From contig JAKUPZ010000004.1 of the NCBI GenBank assembly GCA_022449765.1, forward strand, positions 1 through 64,000: a stretch of 64,000 nucleotides of DNA. The letters run 5' to 3'. The translations under genes and the position numbers were made by a program. The notes under the pieces were generated by a model that was given only the letters and a program-made list of their open reading frames with translations, made no database searches and had not been told where the DNA came from. The DNA is from Dehalococcoidia bacterium (GTDB taxonomy: Bacteria; Chloroflexota; Dehalococcoidia; Lucifugimonadales; Australimonadaceae). Of this stretch, positions 18,557-27,514 are shown piece by piece; position 1 is the stretch's first letter; every line of letters begins with the position of its first letter.

Positions 18557-19201
18557 ATGCCCCTTGTAGCTGACAACCCAAACAATCGGTCAATTGCTTC
18601 AATTTTATTACGCGAAGGTGGTGTAATAGCATACCCAACAGACACCGTCTACGGACTGGGTGCTTCGGTATTCAACTACTCTTCAATTTCGACAATGTTT
18701 GTAATAAAAGCTAGAAGTAGGGATCAGGCAGTTCCTGTCCTCATTGCTTCAGAAACGCAATTAGGCGAAGTTGCTATTGATATATCAAATGATGCATTGA
18801 AACTTGCCAAAGCTTTTTGGCCAGGCAAACTTACTCTCGTAATGAAGCGGCACCCAGATCTCCCGTCATTGATTACTGGAGGAGGAGATACTGTAGGTGT
18901 TAGATTACCGGACCATCCATGCCCGCAAGCATTAATTCAGGCCCTAGGCTCGCCTATTACTGGCACTAGTGCTAACCGCCACAACGGGCAGGAGCCTACT
19001 TCAGCCCAAGAGGTACAAAAGCAATTAGGCAATCGCCTAAGCTTGATACTTGACGGAGGGCCAAGCCCTAGCAATTTACCATCAACCATTATTGATACAA
19101 CACAGACACCGCCAAAAGTGTTGCGAGCCGGGGTGCTCTCGATCGCAGAGATCCGGAAAGTGTGCGATGTCACGCAGTCTCATGCAGGTGGAGACGAGTA
19201 A
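18557..19201 (+). CDS. tsaC: L-threonylcarbamoyladenylate synthase (Sua5/YciO/YrdC)
   Basis: A 214-residue YrdC-domain protein that makes threonylcarbamoyl-AMP from threonine, bicarbonate and ATP for the t6A37 modification of tRNAs reading ANN codons. Motifs: GGVIAYPTDTVYGLGA, the KARSRDQAVPVL lysine/arginine segment, FWPGKLTLV, and SPITGTSANRHNG. There is no C-terminal Sua5 domain, so it is the short TsaC type. Ribosome-binding site AAGAAGG lies seven bases before the ATG. The prenyl-synthase-like gene begins one base after its stop. Confidence 0.93.
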   Translation: MPLVADNPNNRSIASILLREGGVIAYPTDTVYGLGASVFNYSSISTMFVIKARSRDQAVPVLIASETQLGEVAIDISNDALKLAKAFWPGKLTLVMKRHPDLPSLITGGGDTVGVRLPDHPCPQALIQALGSPITGTSANRHNGQEPTSAQEVQKQLGNRLSLILDGGPSPSNLPSTIIDTTQTPPKVLRAGVLSIAEIRKVCDVTQSHAGGDE

Positions 19202-19202
19202 C

Positions 19203-20222
19203 ATGAATCGTGATCGCTTATCTGAACTTTTATCATCTCACAGACCCCTAGTTGAACAAGCCCTCAAGGATAGCTTCGAAATTCCATCAGATCGAACTCT
19301 TGCGCTTTATCGAATGATGCATTTTCAACTTGGGTGGATCGACGAAAGCGGTGAACCTCAAATCAGTGACAATGAGCGTCTCTACGGATGCTTATGCCTA
19401 GAATCTGCTTATTTATTTGATTCGGATTTAGTGAAGAAAGCGCCTATAGCTGCAGCTATAGAATTGTTAAAGGAATCCATCCAAACCCACGAAGATATGC
19501 AAACAGCAAACCAATATAGGTATGGCCGAAGCGCAGTTTGGTGGCTTTGGGGCCCCGCGCAATCCATTAATGTCGGTGATGGTTTGCATGCACTCGCAAG
19601 ACTAAGTTTGTTCACTGCTGAAAAGAGTTTACAAACTGAATCATTATTGGCAGCAGTGGGTTCGTTAGATTCGTCAGCACTCTCATATTATGAGGGTCAA
19701 TATATTGATTTGGAACTACAAGAACGCATTGATGTCAGTGTAAAAGAGTATATGAAAATGGCGAAGGCGAAATACGGTTCTCTCTTGGGAGGTGCATTAT
19801 CCTTAGGGGCAATTGCGTCAGGTGCCAAACAGGCTGAAGTCCAAATAATGCAAAAACTTGGAGAGGCAATAGGCGTAGCGTCTCTAGTATCTGAAGAAAT
19901 TGAGGCCATTTGGAATCCTTCGCGACAATCAGGGCGAGCACTAAATAAGAGCAAGTTGTACCCCATTGTGGTAGGGCTAGAAGACGCTCCCTTGCCTCAA
20001 AAAAGAGAACTCGGGGGCTATTACTTCAAGCGGGTGATGGACATTGATGATTTAGCAGCAATTAAGGCGATCTTAGAGAGCCTTGGAGCTAAAGAAAAAA
20101 CAGAGCTTTTTGTTGAAGAGCAAAAAATATATGCTAAAACCTTACTCCAGTCCTTAAATTTAAATTCAACAGCCACTGATCGTTGGAATGAACTTATAGA
20201 AAATCTGGTGGGGCAAAAGTGA
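19203..20222 (+). CDS. Polyprenyl-synthase-fold protein lacking both Asp-rich motifs
   Basis: Starting at the ATG 19203 (GGAGACGAG upstream, right after the tsaC stop), this encodes 339 residues. The frame stays open 153 bases further upstream but that part lies inside tsaC. The middle matches trans-isoprenyl diphosphate synthases: WLWGPAQSINVGDGLHALA follows the site of the first Asp-rich motif, and a helix KYGSLLGGALSLGAIASG matches the family's KT-G segment. The catalytic motifs are decayed: HEDMQTA stands where HDDxxD is expected, and SEEIEAIW where DDxxxxxG is expected. It is therefore probably not an ordinary prenyltransferase. It is coupled to pgk by a GTGA overlap. Confidence 0.7.
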   Translation: MNRDRLSELLSSHRPLVEQALKDSFEIPSDRTLALYRMMHFQLGWIDESGEPQISDNERLYGCLCLESAYLFDSDLVKKAPIAAAIELLKESIQTHEDMQTANQYRYGRSAVWWLWGPAQSINVGDGLHALARLSLFTAEKSLQTESLLAAVGSLDSSALSYYEGQYIDLELQERIDVSVKEYMKMAKAKYGSLLGGALSLGAIASGAKQAEVQIMQKLGEAIGVASLVSEEIEAIWNPSRQSGRALNKSKLYPIVVGLEDAPLPQKRELGGYYFKRVMDIDDLAAIKAILESLGAKEKTELFVEEQKIYAKTLLQSLNLNSTATDRWNELIENLVGQK

Positions 20223-21400
20223 GCAAAAAAACTATTCGGGACATTGATTGGCATGGGAAATGTGCATTTGTCAGAGCCGATTTTAATGTTCCTTTTGTGC
20301 ATGGCTCAGGCGTAATTTCGGATGATACGCGAATACAAGAAGCAATTCCCACCATAGAGTATTTGCTCGAAAATGGAGCGTCTATAATTCTATGCTCACA
20401 TCTTGGACGCCCAAACGGAAGAATAGACGAAGACCTACGGCTTAAGCCAATTGCTGAAAGGCTTGCCACACTGCTGGACAAAGAGATCAGGTACACATCT
20501 GATGAAGAGAATCAAACGTTAAATATCTCATCTATACGCCAGGGTGAAGTAGTGTTACTCGAAAACATTAGGTTTTCCCCACAAGAAGAAACGAATGATG
20601 GGCCGTTTGCAATGTCTTTAGCCAAAATGGCAGACGTTTTCGTCAATGATGCCTTTGGTACGGCCCACAGAGCACATGCTTCAACTGAAGGGATCGCGCA
20701 TCATGTAACCGCAGTAGCAGGCCTCTTGATGGAGAAGGAATTGTCTTTTCTTGGCGCGGTTTTGAATGATCCTAAAAGACCATTAGCAGCTCTGTTTGGT
20801 GGTGCAAAAGTCAGTGACAAAATACAAATATTGGATAGGCTGCTTGGGCATGCCGATAACATATTAGTAGGTGGTGGCATGGCTGCGACTTTTCTTCATG
20901 CGCAGGGGTACAATGTTGGGGCATCTCTTTTAGAGAATGAGATGGTTGATTTTTGCGTGAACCTTTTAAATAAAGCGCATGAAGTTGGAACCCATATACA
21001 TTTGCCTGTTGATGTTTTAACCGCAGATAAAATTGAAGCCAATGTAGAAACTACAATTGCTAATGTGACCGATATTCCTGCCAGCTCAATGATCCTAGAC
21101 ATCGGGCCGGCAACTGCAAACAATTATGTAAGAATTCTAAGCTCAATGAACACTGTTGTATGGAATGGGCCTATGGGTGTTTTTGAAGTCCCACCGTTCG
21201 ATACTGGCACAAAAGAAATCGCTAATCACCTTTCCATGTCACATGCCGTTACAGTCATTGGAGGAGGTTCAACATCTGAGGCTGTTACTCATTTAGGGTT
21301 AGAAACTTGCATGTCTCATGTTTCAACTGGTGGAGGAGCGTCTCTTGAGTTTTTGGAAGGGAAAGTACTTCCTGGCGTGGCAGCGTTAGATGATATTTAG
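20219..21400 (+). CDS. pgk: Phosphoglycerate kinase
   Basis: A 393-residue PGK transferring phosphate between 1,3-bisphosphoglycerate and ADP. N-terminal substrate domain: CAFVRADFNVPF and CSHLGRPNG; ENIRFSPQEETND follows. C-terminal nucleotide domain: LFGGAKVSDK, VWNGPMGVFE and VIGGGSTSEAVTHLG. The start is GTG, overlapping the previous stop as GTGA, with TGGTGGGG just upstream. tpiA follows after nine bases, a common lower-glycolysis pair; no gapdh gene is present. Confidence 0.97.
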   Translation: MSKKTIRDIDWHGKCAFVRADFNVPFVHGSGVISDDTRIQEAIPTIEYLLENGASIILCSHLGRPNGRIDEDLRLKPIAERLATLLDKEIRYTSDEENQTLNISSIRQGEVVLLENIRFSPQEETNDGPFAMSLAKMADVFVNDAFGTAHRAHASTEGIAHHVTAVAGLLMEKELSFLGAVLNDPKRPLAALFGGAKVSDKIQILDRLLGHADNILVGGGMAATFLHAQGYNVGASLLENEMVDFCVNLLNKAHEVGTHIHLPVDVLTADKIEANVETTIANVTDIPASSMILDIGPATANNYVRILSSMNTVVWNGPMGVFEVPPFDTGTKEIANHLSMSHAVTVIGGGSTSEAVTHLGLETCMSHVSTGGGASLEFLEGKVLPGVAALDDI

Positions 21401-21409
21401 GAGAAAGAT

Positions 21410-22171
21410 ATGCGCGTTCCTATAGTAGCAGGTAATTGGAAAATGAATCCGAGTACACTTGATGAATCTTATGCGTTAGCACATGAAATAGTCTCTCAGG
21501 ATACTGGCAATAGTAATACCATAAGCGTTATTTGCCCTCCATTTCCAACGCTAAAAACCGTCAAGGAATTATGCCAAAATTCATATGTCAAAATAGGTGC
21601 GCAGAATTTACATGCCGAATCGTCAGGAGCGTTTACTGGCGAAACCCCACCAGAAATGATTGCAGAACTCTGTGATTATGTAATTCTCGGGCACTCTGAA
21701 AGGCGTCAGTTATTTGCGGAGGATGACAAATTTATTGGCGCCAAAGTTAGTAAATCACTTGAACTTGGGATTTCACCAATTTTTTGCGTTGGTGAGACCC
21801 TTGAACAAAGAGATTCGGACTTAGCTTATAGCGTTATCGAAGCTCAAATTAAATCTTCTCTTAGCGCAATACCAACAAATAAGATGCAGCAAATAACGGT
21901 TGCTTACGAGCCCGTTTGGGCAATTGGTACCGGCAAAGCTGCCACGCCAGAAATTGCCCAGCAAATGATTGCCCATATCCGCGATTGCTTAAAGTCCATT
22001 TCAAATGATTTCACCGCTTCACAAATCCGAATTCTTTATGGAGGCAGTGTCAATGCTGCTAATGCAGAATCAATCGCATCTCAAGAAGATATAGACGGTG
22101 CTTTAGTTGGGGGTGCAAGCCTAAAGGCTGAAGAGTTTTTGAATATAATTAAGGCTTTTTCTTCGATTTAA
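21410..22171 (+). CDS. tpiA: Triosephosphate isomerase
   Basis: A 253-residue TIM barrel interconverting dihydroxyacetone phosphate and glyceraldehyde 3-phosphate. All catalytic landmarks are present: GNWKMN (Lys), ILGHSERR (His), AYEPVWAIGTG (catalytic Glu and flexible loop), and ILYGGSV for phosphate binding. AGGAGA precedes the ATG. The stop TAA is one base before the miaA ATG. Confidence 0.97.
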   Translation: MRVPIVAGNWKMNPSTLDESYALAHEIVSQDTGNSNTISVICPPFPTLKTVKELCQNSYVKIGAQNLHAESSGAFTGETPPEMIAELCDYVILGHSERRQLFAEDDKFIGAKVSKSLELGISPIFCVGETLEQRDSDLAYSVIEAQIKSSLSAIPTNKMQQITVAYEPVWAIGTGKAATPEIAQQMIAHIRDCLKSISNDFTASQIRILYGGSVNAANAESIASQEDIDGALVGGASLKAEEFLNIIKAFSSI

Positions 22172-22172
22172 G

Positions 22173-23078
22173 ATGGACTCTCCTGATGTCGTTTTTATCG
22201 TTGGCCCCACTGGTACAGGCAAAACTGAGGCTGCGCTAAATTTAAGGCATTCATCTTCAATAGAAATCATTAACGCAGATAGTAGGCAAGTATACAAATG
22301 GCTTTCCATCGGTACAGCAAAGCCAACATTGCAACAGCAGTCGTTAGTTCCGCATCATCTTTTTGACATAATAGAGCCAGATGGCTCGTTCAGTATCGCG
22401 CAATTTCTTGAAATCGCCAGAGAGAAAATCACAGAAATTCTTTCACGGAACATAACACCTGTCGTTGTTGGCGGAACAGGGCAGTATTTATGGGGCTTAA
22501 TTGAAGGATGGCAAATACCAGCTATACCGCCCAATAAAACCCTTCGAAAAAACTATGAATCCTTTGTCAATGAAAATGGTAGCGAGGCGTTGTATAAAAA
22601 GCTATTAAGTATAGATCCGGGCGCGCGCGCAATTATAGATTCATCAAACACCAGGCGAATAATTAGAGCGCTAGAGGTTTGGGAGCATACCGGTGTACCC
22701 TTTTCAACGCTTCGGAAACAAGCCCCTCCATCATACCGATTTCAAATTTCTGGAATCAATATCAACAGATTAGATCTTTACAAGAGGATCAACGATCGAC
22801 TTATCAGCATGGTTGAAAATGGTTGGGTAGCAGAAATCGAATCGCTACTGTCATATGGCTATACGACTAAATTACCTTCGTTTTCAAGCGCGGGCTACAG
22901 GGAAATAGCATCATATATACAAGGGATAACAACTTATGAAGAAGCCTTGGAAAAAACTAAAGCCGCTACTCACCGCCTTGTTCGGGCGCAGGATAATTGG
23001 TTTAAAAAAAGTGATAGCCGAATAGCATGGAGCGAAAATATAGAAGAGTTATGCAAAAGGGTTAATTTGAAGAAGTAA
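22173..23078 (+). CDS. miaA: tRNA dimethylallyltransferase
   Basis: A 301-residue MiaA, which prenylates N6 of A37 in tRNAs that read UNN codons. It has the P-loop GPTGTGKT, then NADSRQVYKWLSIGTAKP, FDIIEPDGSFSIAQF, and GGTGQYLWGLIEGW. The C-terminal half contains TRRIIRALEVWEHTG and FSSAGYREI. It uses dimethylallyl diphosphate, which is a loose thematic link to the prenyl-synthase-like gene three positions upstream. It ends the run of plus-strand genes starting at tsaC. Confidence 0.95.
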   Translation: MDSPDVVFIVGPTGTGKTEAALNLRHSSSIEIINADSRQVYKWLSIGTAKPTLQQQSLVPHHLFDIIEPDGSFSIAQFLEIAREKITEILSRNITPVVVGGTGQYLWGLIEGWQIPAIPPNKTLRKNYESFVNENGSEALYKKLLSIDPGARAIIDSSNTRRIIRALEVWEHTGVPFSTLRKQAPPSYRFQISGININRLDLYKRINDRLISMVENGWVAEIESLLSYGYTTKLPSFSSAGYREIASYIQGITTYEEALEKTKAATHRLVRAQDNWFKKSDSRIAWSENIEELCKRVNLKK

Positions 23079-23159
23079 GCTTGACTGACGACTCCGCATA
23101 ATGCACTCTTTCCTAGCCAGGATAATACTGAGTAAAAATTAATTAAGAGAGCAGGTGAC

Positions 23160-23834
23160 ATGGCAGGTTATATTGATCCTAATGATCCGGTAGTACAGGC
23201 ATTCGCACAGTTGGGTACAACCCCGGTAAGTGATGCATTGGATAGGCTTGGGTTAGGTGGCCAAGTATTTGGCATTCGCCCCATTGATCGTGAGTTTACT
23301 CTTTGTGGTCGTGCACACACGGTTCGCAACGAGCCAATGACTGCTGGGCACAAAGGTGAGAGTGTAGGTGATTACATTGATGAAGTGGCCCCTGGAGGTA
23401 TTGTGGTCATTGATAATGGAGGACGATTAGACGCTACAGTATGGGGCGACATTCTCACTACAATGGCTAATCGAAATAATTTAGGTGGTACTGTAATTCA
23501 TGGTGTTTGCCGTGATTCAAACAGAGCATTAAAAGTTAATTACCCAATTTTTTCAAGAGGTACCTATATGCGGACCGGCAAAGATAGAGTACGTGCCGAT
23601 GCTTACCAAGAACCAGTTTCATTGGGAGAAGTTCGGGTAGAACCAGGAGATTTGCTGCTTGGCGACGGAGATGGGGTTTTGGTAATTGCCAAAGAACATG
23701 AGCAGGCAGTATTACAAGCTGCAAAAGAGATTGAAGAAGCCGAAGAAAGAATACGTAATGAAATTGGCAAAGGTGGGAGATTGGATGATGCACGCGCAAA
23801 ATTCAAATACCATTCTTTACAAAGCCGTACCTAA
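23160..23834 (+). CDS. RraA-family aldolase, LigK-type (4-carboxy-4-hydroxy-2-oxoadipate aldolase)
   Basis: A 224-residue RraA-fold protein. It carries Asp97, then exactly twenty residues, then Arg118-Asp119 (GVCRDSN). This is the D-X20-R-D signature of class II HMG/CHA aldolases, so it is more likely an enzyme than an RNase E regulator. CHA aldolase (LigK) splits 4-carboxy-4-hydroxy-2-oxoadipate to pyruvate and oxaloacetate. AGGTG precedes the ATG. The next two genes match LigU and LigI, at spacings of 21 and 13 bases, which supports the protocatechuate 4,5-cleavage role. Other RraA aldolase substrates remain possible. Confidence 0.8.
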   Translation: MAGYIDPNDPVVQAFAQLGTTPVSDALDRLGLGGQVFGIRPIDREFTLCGRAHTVRNEPMTAGHKGESVGDYIDEVAPGGIVVIDNGGRLDATVWGDILTTMANRNNLGGTVIHGVCRDSNRALKVNYPIFSRGTYMRTGKDRVRADAYQEPVSLGEVRVEPGDLLLGDGDGVLVIAKEHEQAVLQAAKEIEEAEERIRNEIGKGGRLDDARAKFKYHSLQSRT

Positions 23835-23855
23835 AATCAGATATTGAGGAATTAA

Positions 23856-24944
23856 ATGCAAACATCGATTCCGTGTGTCTTCATGCGAGGCGGGACTTCA
23901 AGAGGGCCATTTTTTCTAGCGTCGGACCTCCCCCAAGAGCAAAATCTTCGAGATCAGGTATTACTGTCTGTTATGGGTTCACCCGACAACCGTCAAATTG
24001 ATGGCCTTGGTGGTGCGGACCCTCTAACCAGTAAAGTTGCAATTGTCAGCCCTTCAACTAGGGATGATTGTGATGTTGATTATTTATTTGCACAGGTGGT
24101 AGTCAACGAGGCGGTTGTAGACGTAAGCCCAAATTGCGGCAACATGCTTGCAGGCATCGGTCCATTTGCCTTAGAGCAGGGATTTCTCGCTGCCAACGAA
24201 GGAGAGACAGAAGTTCGTATCCATATGGTTAATTCTGGTGATCGTGCTATTGCACGTGTAATGACACCAAACAAAACTGTCAGTTATAACGGTGATGCAC
24301 GGATCGATGGTGTCCCAGGTACTTCTGCTCCAATAATGATAGACGTTGAAGATACAGCAGGTTCATTTTGTGGTGCATTATTTCCAACTGGTAATTATAT
24401 CGACAAGATAAATGGAGTGGACTGCTCTTTAATGGACAATGGAATGCCAGTTGTAGCTATGCGAGCAACCGACTTAGGTCGAACCGGTTATGAGACGCGT
24501 GACGAACTTAACAATGATACGGACTTAAAAGAGCGCTTAGAAGCAATACGCTTGCAAGCTGGGCATCTTATGAATTTAGGGGATGTCACAGACAACGTTG
24601 TACCTAAAATGTTTTTGTTAGCACCCCCAGTCGCAGGCGGAGCTATATGCACTAGATCCTTCATTCCAAAGGTTGCACACGCGTCGATTGGCGTTCTAGC
24701 TGCAGTTACTGTAGCCACAGCTGCCGTTTTGCCTGGGACAACAGCATATGAATATGCTGTACTTCCAGATGGGGGCAGGAAAATGCTTGAACTCGAGCAC
24801 CCTACTGGGTATTTCTCAGTTGAGCTCCAAGTAGAGACAGAGAAGGGCGTCCCAAATGTACGGCGTGCAGCGTTACTCCGTACCGCACGAAAAATCATGG
24901 AAGGTAATGTTTATATACCATCTGATGTCTGGGATGGAAAATAA
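23856..24944 (+). CDS. PrpF-family tautomerase, LigU/GalD-type (4-oxalomesaconate tautomerase)
   Basis: A 362-residue PrpF-fold protein opening CVFMRGGTSRGPFF, the family's N-terminal signature. Lys60 and Cys94 (in SPNCGNM) are spaced 34 residues apart, which as I recall equals the spacing of the LigU catalytic Lys66 and Cys100. LigU and GalD isomerise 4-oxalomesaconate in protocatechuate or gallate breakdown. PrpF itself works on 2-methylaconitate, but no AcnD or methylcitrate genes are nearby, while LigK-like and LigI-like genes flank it. The leader TTGAGGAATT is shared with the next gene. Confidence 0.8.
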   Translation: MQTSIPCVFMRGGTSRGPFFLASDLPQEQNLRDQVLLSVMGSPDNRQIDGLGGADPLTSKVAIVSPSTRDDCDVDYLFAQVVVNEAVVDVSPNCGNMLAGIGPFALEQGFLAANEGETEVRIHMVNSGDRAIARVMTPNKTVSYNGDARIDGVPGTSAPIMIDVEDTAGSFCGALFPTGNYIDKINGVDCSLMDNGMPVVAMRATDLGRTGYETRDELNNDTDLKERLEAIRLQAGHLMNLGDVTDNVVPKMFLLAPPVAGGAICTRSFIPKVAHASIGVLAAVTVATAAVLPGTTAYEYAVLPDGGRKMLELEHPTGYFSVELQVETEKGVPNVRRAALLRTARKIMEGNVYIPSDVWDGK

Positions 24945-24957
24945 TTGAGGAATTCCG

Positions 24958-25833
24958 ATGGATAAACCAATAAATCTTATAGCAGGACCCGACCCAAATC
25001 CTATAAAACCAAATTTAATGCTTCCAGAAGGTTCCTGTGACGCACATTGCCATATATTTGGCCCTGCAGAGAAATTCCCTTATCATCCAAATCGATCGTA
25101 TACGCCTCCAGATGCTTCCAAAGACGACCTCAAAAAGCTGCATGATCATATCGGGATTGATCGTGCGGTCATTGTTCATGCCAGCTGCCATGGAACATAC
25201 ATGGACGCGACATTGGATGCGATAGCTTCATCCAATGGCAAGTACAGAGGAACATCTATAGTTGAACCTTCTATATCTGATTCAGAGCTGCAGCGTTACC
25301 ATGATGGTGGAATCAGGGCTGTCCGCTTCAATTTCGTGAAGCATTTGGAAAGCGTTCCTGAAGAAGCAACCGTAAAGCGAATGGCTGATAGGATAGCTGC
25401 TATGGGTTGGCATCTTGTTGTTCATCTTGATGCACAAGATATTGTCGAGCTATCCCCATTATTGTTATCCCTACCAGTGCCATTTGTAATCGACCATATG
25501 GCACGGGTAAAAGCTAATGAAGGTTTAGCGCAAGAGCCTTTTGTTCAATTGATAGATTTGATGCGACATGAGAATGCTTGGGTGAAAATATGTGGAGGGG
25601 AAAGAATTTCTGCAGACGGACCTCCATTTTATGATGCAATTCCATTTGCGCAAAAGCTTATCTCAACTGCGCCTGATCGAGTTTTATGGGGTACTGATTT
25701 CCCCCATCCTAATGTAAAGAATATGCCCAATGATGGACACCTTGTAGATTTATTAGGCATGTACACAGACGAGGAAGCGTTATTGAAGAAAATTCTTGTG
25801 TCCAATCCAGACCGACTGTATTTCTCTAATTAG
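24958..25833 (+). CDS. 2-pyrone-4,6-dicarboxylate lactonase-like amidohydrolase (LigI family)
   Basis: A 291-residue amidohydrolase-superfamily protein. His30 and His32 (CDAHCHIFGP), His180 (VIDHMARV) and Asp247 (WGTDFPHPN) occupy the places of the LigI metal/catalytic residues, and Arg123 (VRFNFVKH) that of a substrate-binding arginine. The run FPYHPNRSYTPPDAS after the HxH is a LigI hallmark. LigI opens 2-pyrone-4,6-dicarboxylate to 4-oxalomesaconate, the substrate of the LigU-type neighbour. Relatives act on sulfomuconolactone or sugar lactones, so the substrate is likely but not proven. Confidence 0.82.
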   Translation: MDKPINLIAGPDPNPIKPNLMLPEGSCDAHCHIFGPAEKFPYHPNRSYTPPDASKDDLKKLHDHIGIDRAVIVHASCHGTYMDATLDAIASSNGKYRGTSIVEPSISDSELQRYHDGGIRAVRFNFVKHLESVPEEATVKRMADRIAAMGWHLVVHLDAQDIVELSPLLLSLPVPFVIDHMARVKANEGLAQEPFVQLIDLMRHENAWVKICGGERISADGPPFYDAIPFAQKLISTAPDRVLWGTDFPHPNVKNMPNDGHLVDLLGMYTDEEALLKKILVSNPDRLYFSN

Positions 25834-25873
25834 TTTTATGTTTGTTTAGCTTATATGAAGTAGTCTATTATGA

Positions 25874-27514
25874 TTAAAATAGATTACTTGCGAGTAAGCG
25901 CAAAACACCGGCTTCAGGGTCAGAACCCAAATTAATGCATACTACTTTTCGCTCTAATTTTTGCAGGGCTGATAAATCTCCACGCATTTGAGCCAACAAC
26001 AAGTCATGAAAACCATAATCTTCAGTAGGGATGGGAAGAGCATCAATTGGATCTGAAACTAGTAACAGAAATACTCCGCTATTTGGGCCGCCTTTATGCA
26101 GTTGACCGGTAGAATGCAAGTACCGAGGCCCATATGCAAGAGTAGTTGTAAGCTTCTTGTTTATCGCTATCCGCTCTCGCAGTATTTGCAGTGAAGTTTT
26201 CACTCCTTCTGTTTCGCTGACATAGGCTAGTATTGAGAAATAATTCCCTGCTCGAGCATCTTCGAGTAGGGAAGCTAAATCAGAAGGCTTATCATAAATA
26301 GGCTTCGTAACCTCACTACCCAACTTCAAAATCTCATTTACTGTCGCATCTTTCGCTGATTGTACATCTGGCTGATCAAAAGGATTGACCCCAAGCATAT
26401 GCCCTAATACAGCTGTCGCCATTTGCCATCTGAAAAATTCAGCACCAATATCGTAATTGTCTTCTAGCTGAATAGTTATCACAGGATGGCCATATCCATT
26501 AATACGCTCGATTGCAACATCCTTCACGGCGTTCTCATCACCATGCATCCTTATATATACAAAGACCCGGTCGTCGCCATAAATATTAGGCTCGAGCAAA
26601 GGTTCGTCGACTACTGGAATCACACCCTTATTAGACTTGCCAATACTTTCGGCAAGTAGTTGTTCAATCCATAAAGGAAAAGGCGCAACGCTATCGGACG
26701 CAATTAGTGTAATTTTATCTCTACCTTCACTATACAATGCTGCGAGCGCGGCCCCCAACCAACCACCAGGGTTATTTCGAATTCCAACACTAGGCTCACA
26801 ACGCTTGGACATATGAGCAATTCTTGCATGTAGTTCGTTGCAGTTGAGCCCTGTAAGAACAGCGGGAACAAACCCAAAGTATGAAGTCACTGAGAACCGG
26901 CCTCCAATATTTGAATCATTTTCAAACAAGCGAAGGAATTTTCGATCAATAGCCAATCTAGCAAGCGGAGTTCCCTGATCAGTTATAGCAACAAAATGTT
27001 GACCAGCATTTTCGAAACCTACGGCGTCACATGTTTTTTTCCAAAAGAATTTATAAAGAGCCATTGATTCCGAAGTGTCTCCAGATTTAGAAGAAACGAG
27101 AAAAAGAGAATGAGCGATTTCAATATCATCTAAAGTTCTTTTAATGGCATCAGGTGCCGTAGAGTCTAGAACGTTAAATGATTGGCCTTTAGAAAGGGAC
27201 GGTATAATTTTACTGATCACATATGGGCCTAAGCTGCTACCTCCCATCCCAATCAAAACAATATTCTTTAAACCCAACAATTTCACTTTTTTTGCAAAAT
27301 CATTAAGGGCCAGAATATTTTCACCCATGTAGTTAGCTGCATTGAGCCATCCTAAGCGACCGGTAATATCCTCAGCTTCCCCTTGCCAAACTGAAGCGTC
27401 TTTCTCCCAAATTCGAGAGATTAAATTAGATGAAGCTAACTCATTTAATGTGCTATTTATGAGTGGTGAATAAGAACCAAGTTGTGCGCCTTGAGGTTGT
27501 TTGCTCTGAGTCAT
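25874..27514 (-). CDS. pgi: Glucose-6-phosphate isomerase, TAL-PGI-fusion type standing alone
   Basis: A 546-residue sugar-isomerase protein. SIS-type core features: IGMGGSSLGPYVI, FLVSSKSGDTSES, and a C-terminal block LHKGGPNSGVFLLLVSD. The sequence type matches the isomerase half of transaldolase/phosphoglucose isomerase fusion proteins rather than the E. coli enzyme, but no transaldolase domain is attached. It interconverts glucose 6-phosphate and fructose 6-phosphate. Its ATG overlaps the transketolase stop (TAATG), so glycolysis and the pentose phosphate pathway are coupled here. It converges on the LigI gene. Confidence 0.88.
   Translation of the reverse strand: MTQSKQPQGAQLGSYSPLINSTLNELASSNLISRIWEKDASVWQGEAEDITGRLGWLNAANYMGENILALNDFAKKVKLLGLKNIVLIGMGGSSLGPYVISKIIPSLSKGQSFNVLDSTAPDAIKRTLDDIEIAHSLFLVSSKSGDTSESMALYKFFWKKTCDAVGFENAGQHFVAITDQGTPLARLAIDRKFLRLFENDSNIGGRFSVTSYFGFVPAVLTGLNCNELHARIAHMSKRCEPSVGIRNNPGGWLGAALAALYSEGRDKITLIASDSVAPFPLWIEQLLAESIGKSNKGVIPVVDEPLLEPNIYGDDRVFVYIRMHGDENAVKDVAIERINGYGHPVITIQLEDNYDIGAEFFRWQMATAVLGHMLGVNPFDQPDVQSAKDATVNEILKLGSEVTKPIYDKPSDLASLLEDARAGNYFSILAYVSETEGVKTSLQILRERIAINKKLTTTLAYGPRYLHSTGQLHKGGPNSGVFLLLVSDPIDALPIPTEDYGFHDLLLAQMRGDLSALQKLERKVVCINLGSDPEAGVLRLLASNLF

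Noticed and set aside
19050-19202. N-terminal extension of the prenyl-synthase-like gene
   Set aside because: It lies wholly inside tsaC in another frame and has no ribosome-binding site; the ATG at 19203 does.
24488-24898. 136-codon minus-strand frame opposite the LigU-type gene
   Set aside because: No recognisable domain, no ribosome-binding site, and it is the antisense of a well-supported gene.
25859-25885. Weak A/T-rich inverted repeat between the LigI-type gene and pgi
   Set aside because: The stem is short, has a mismatch and overlaps the pgi stop; too weak to call a terminator.
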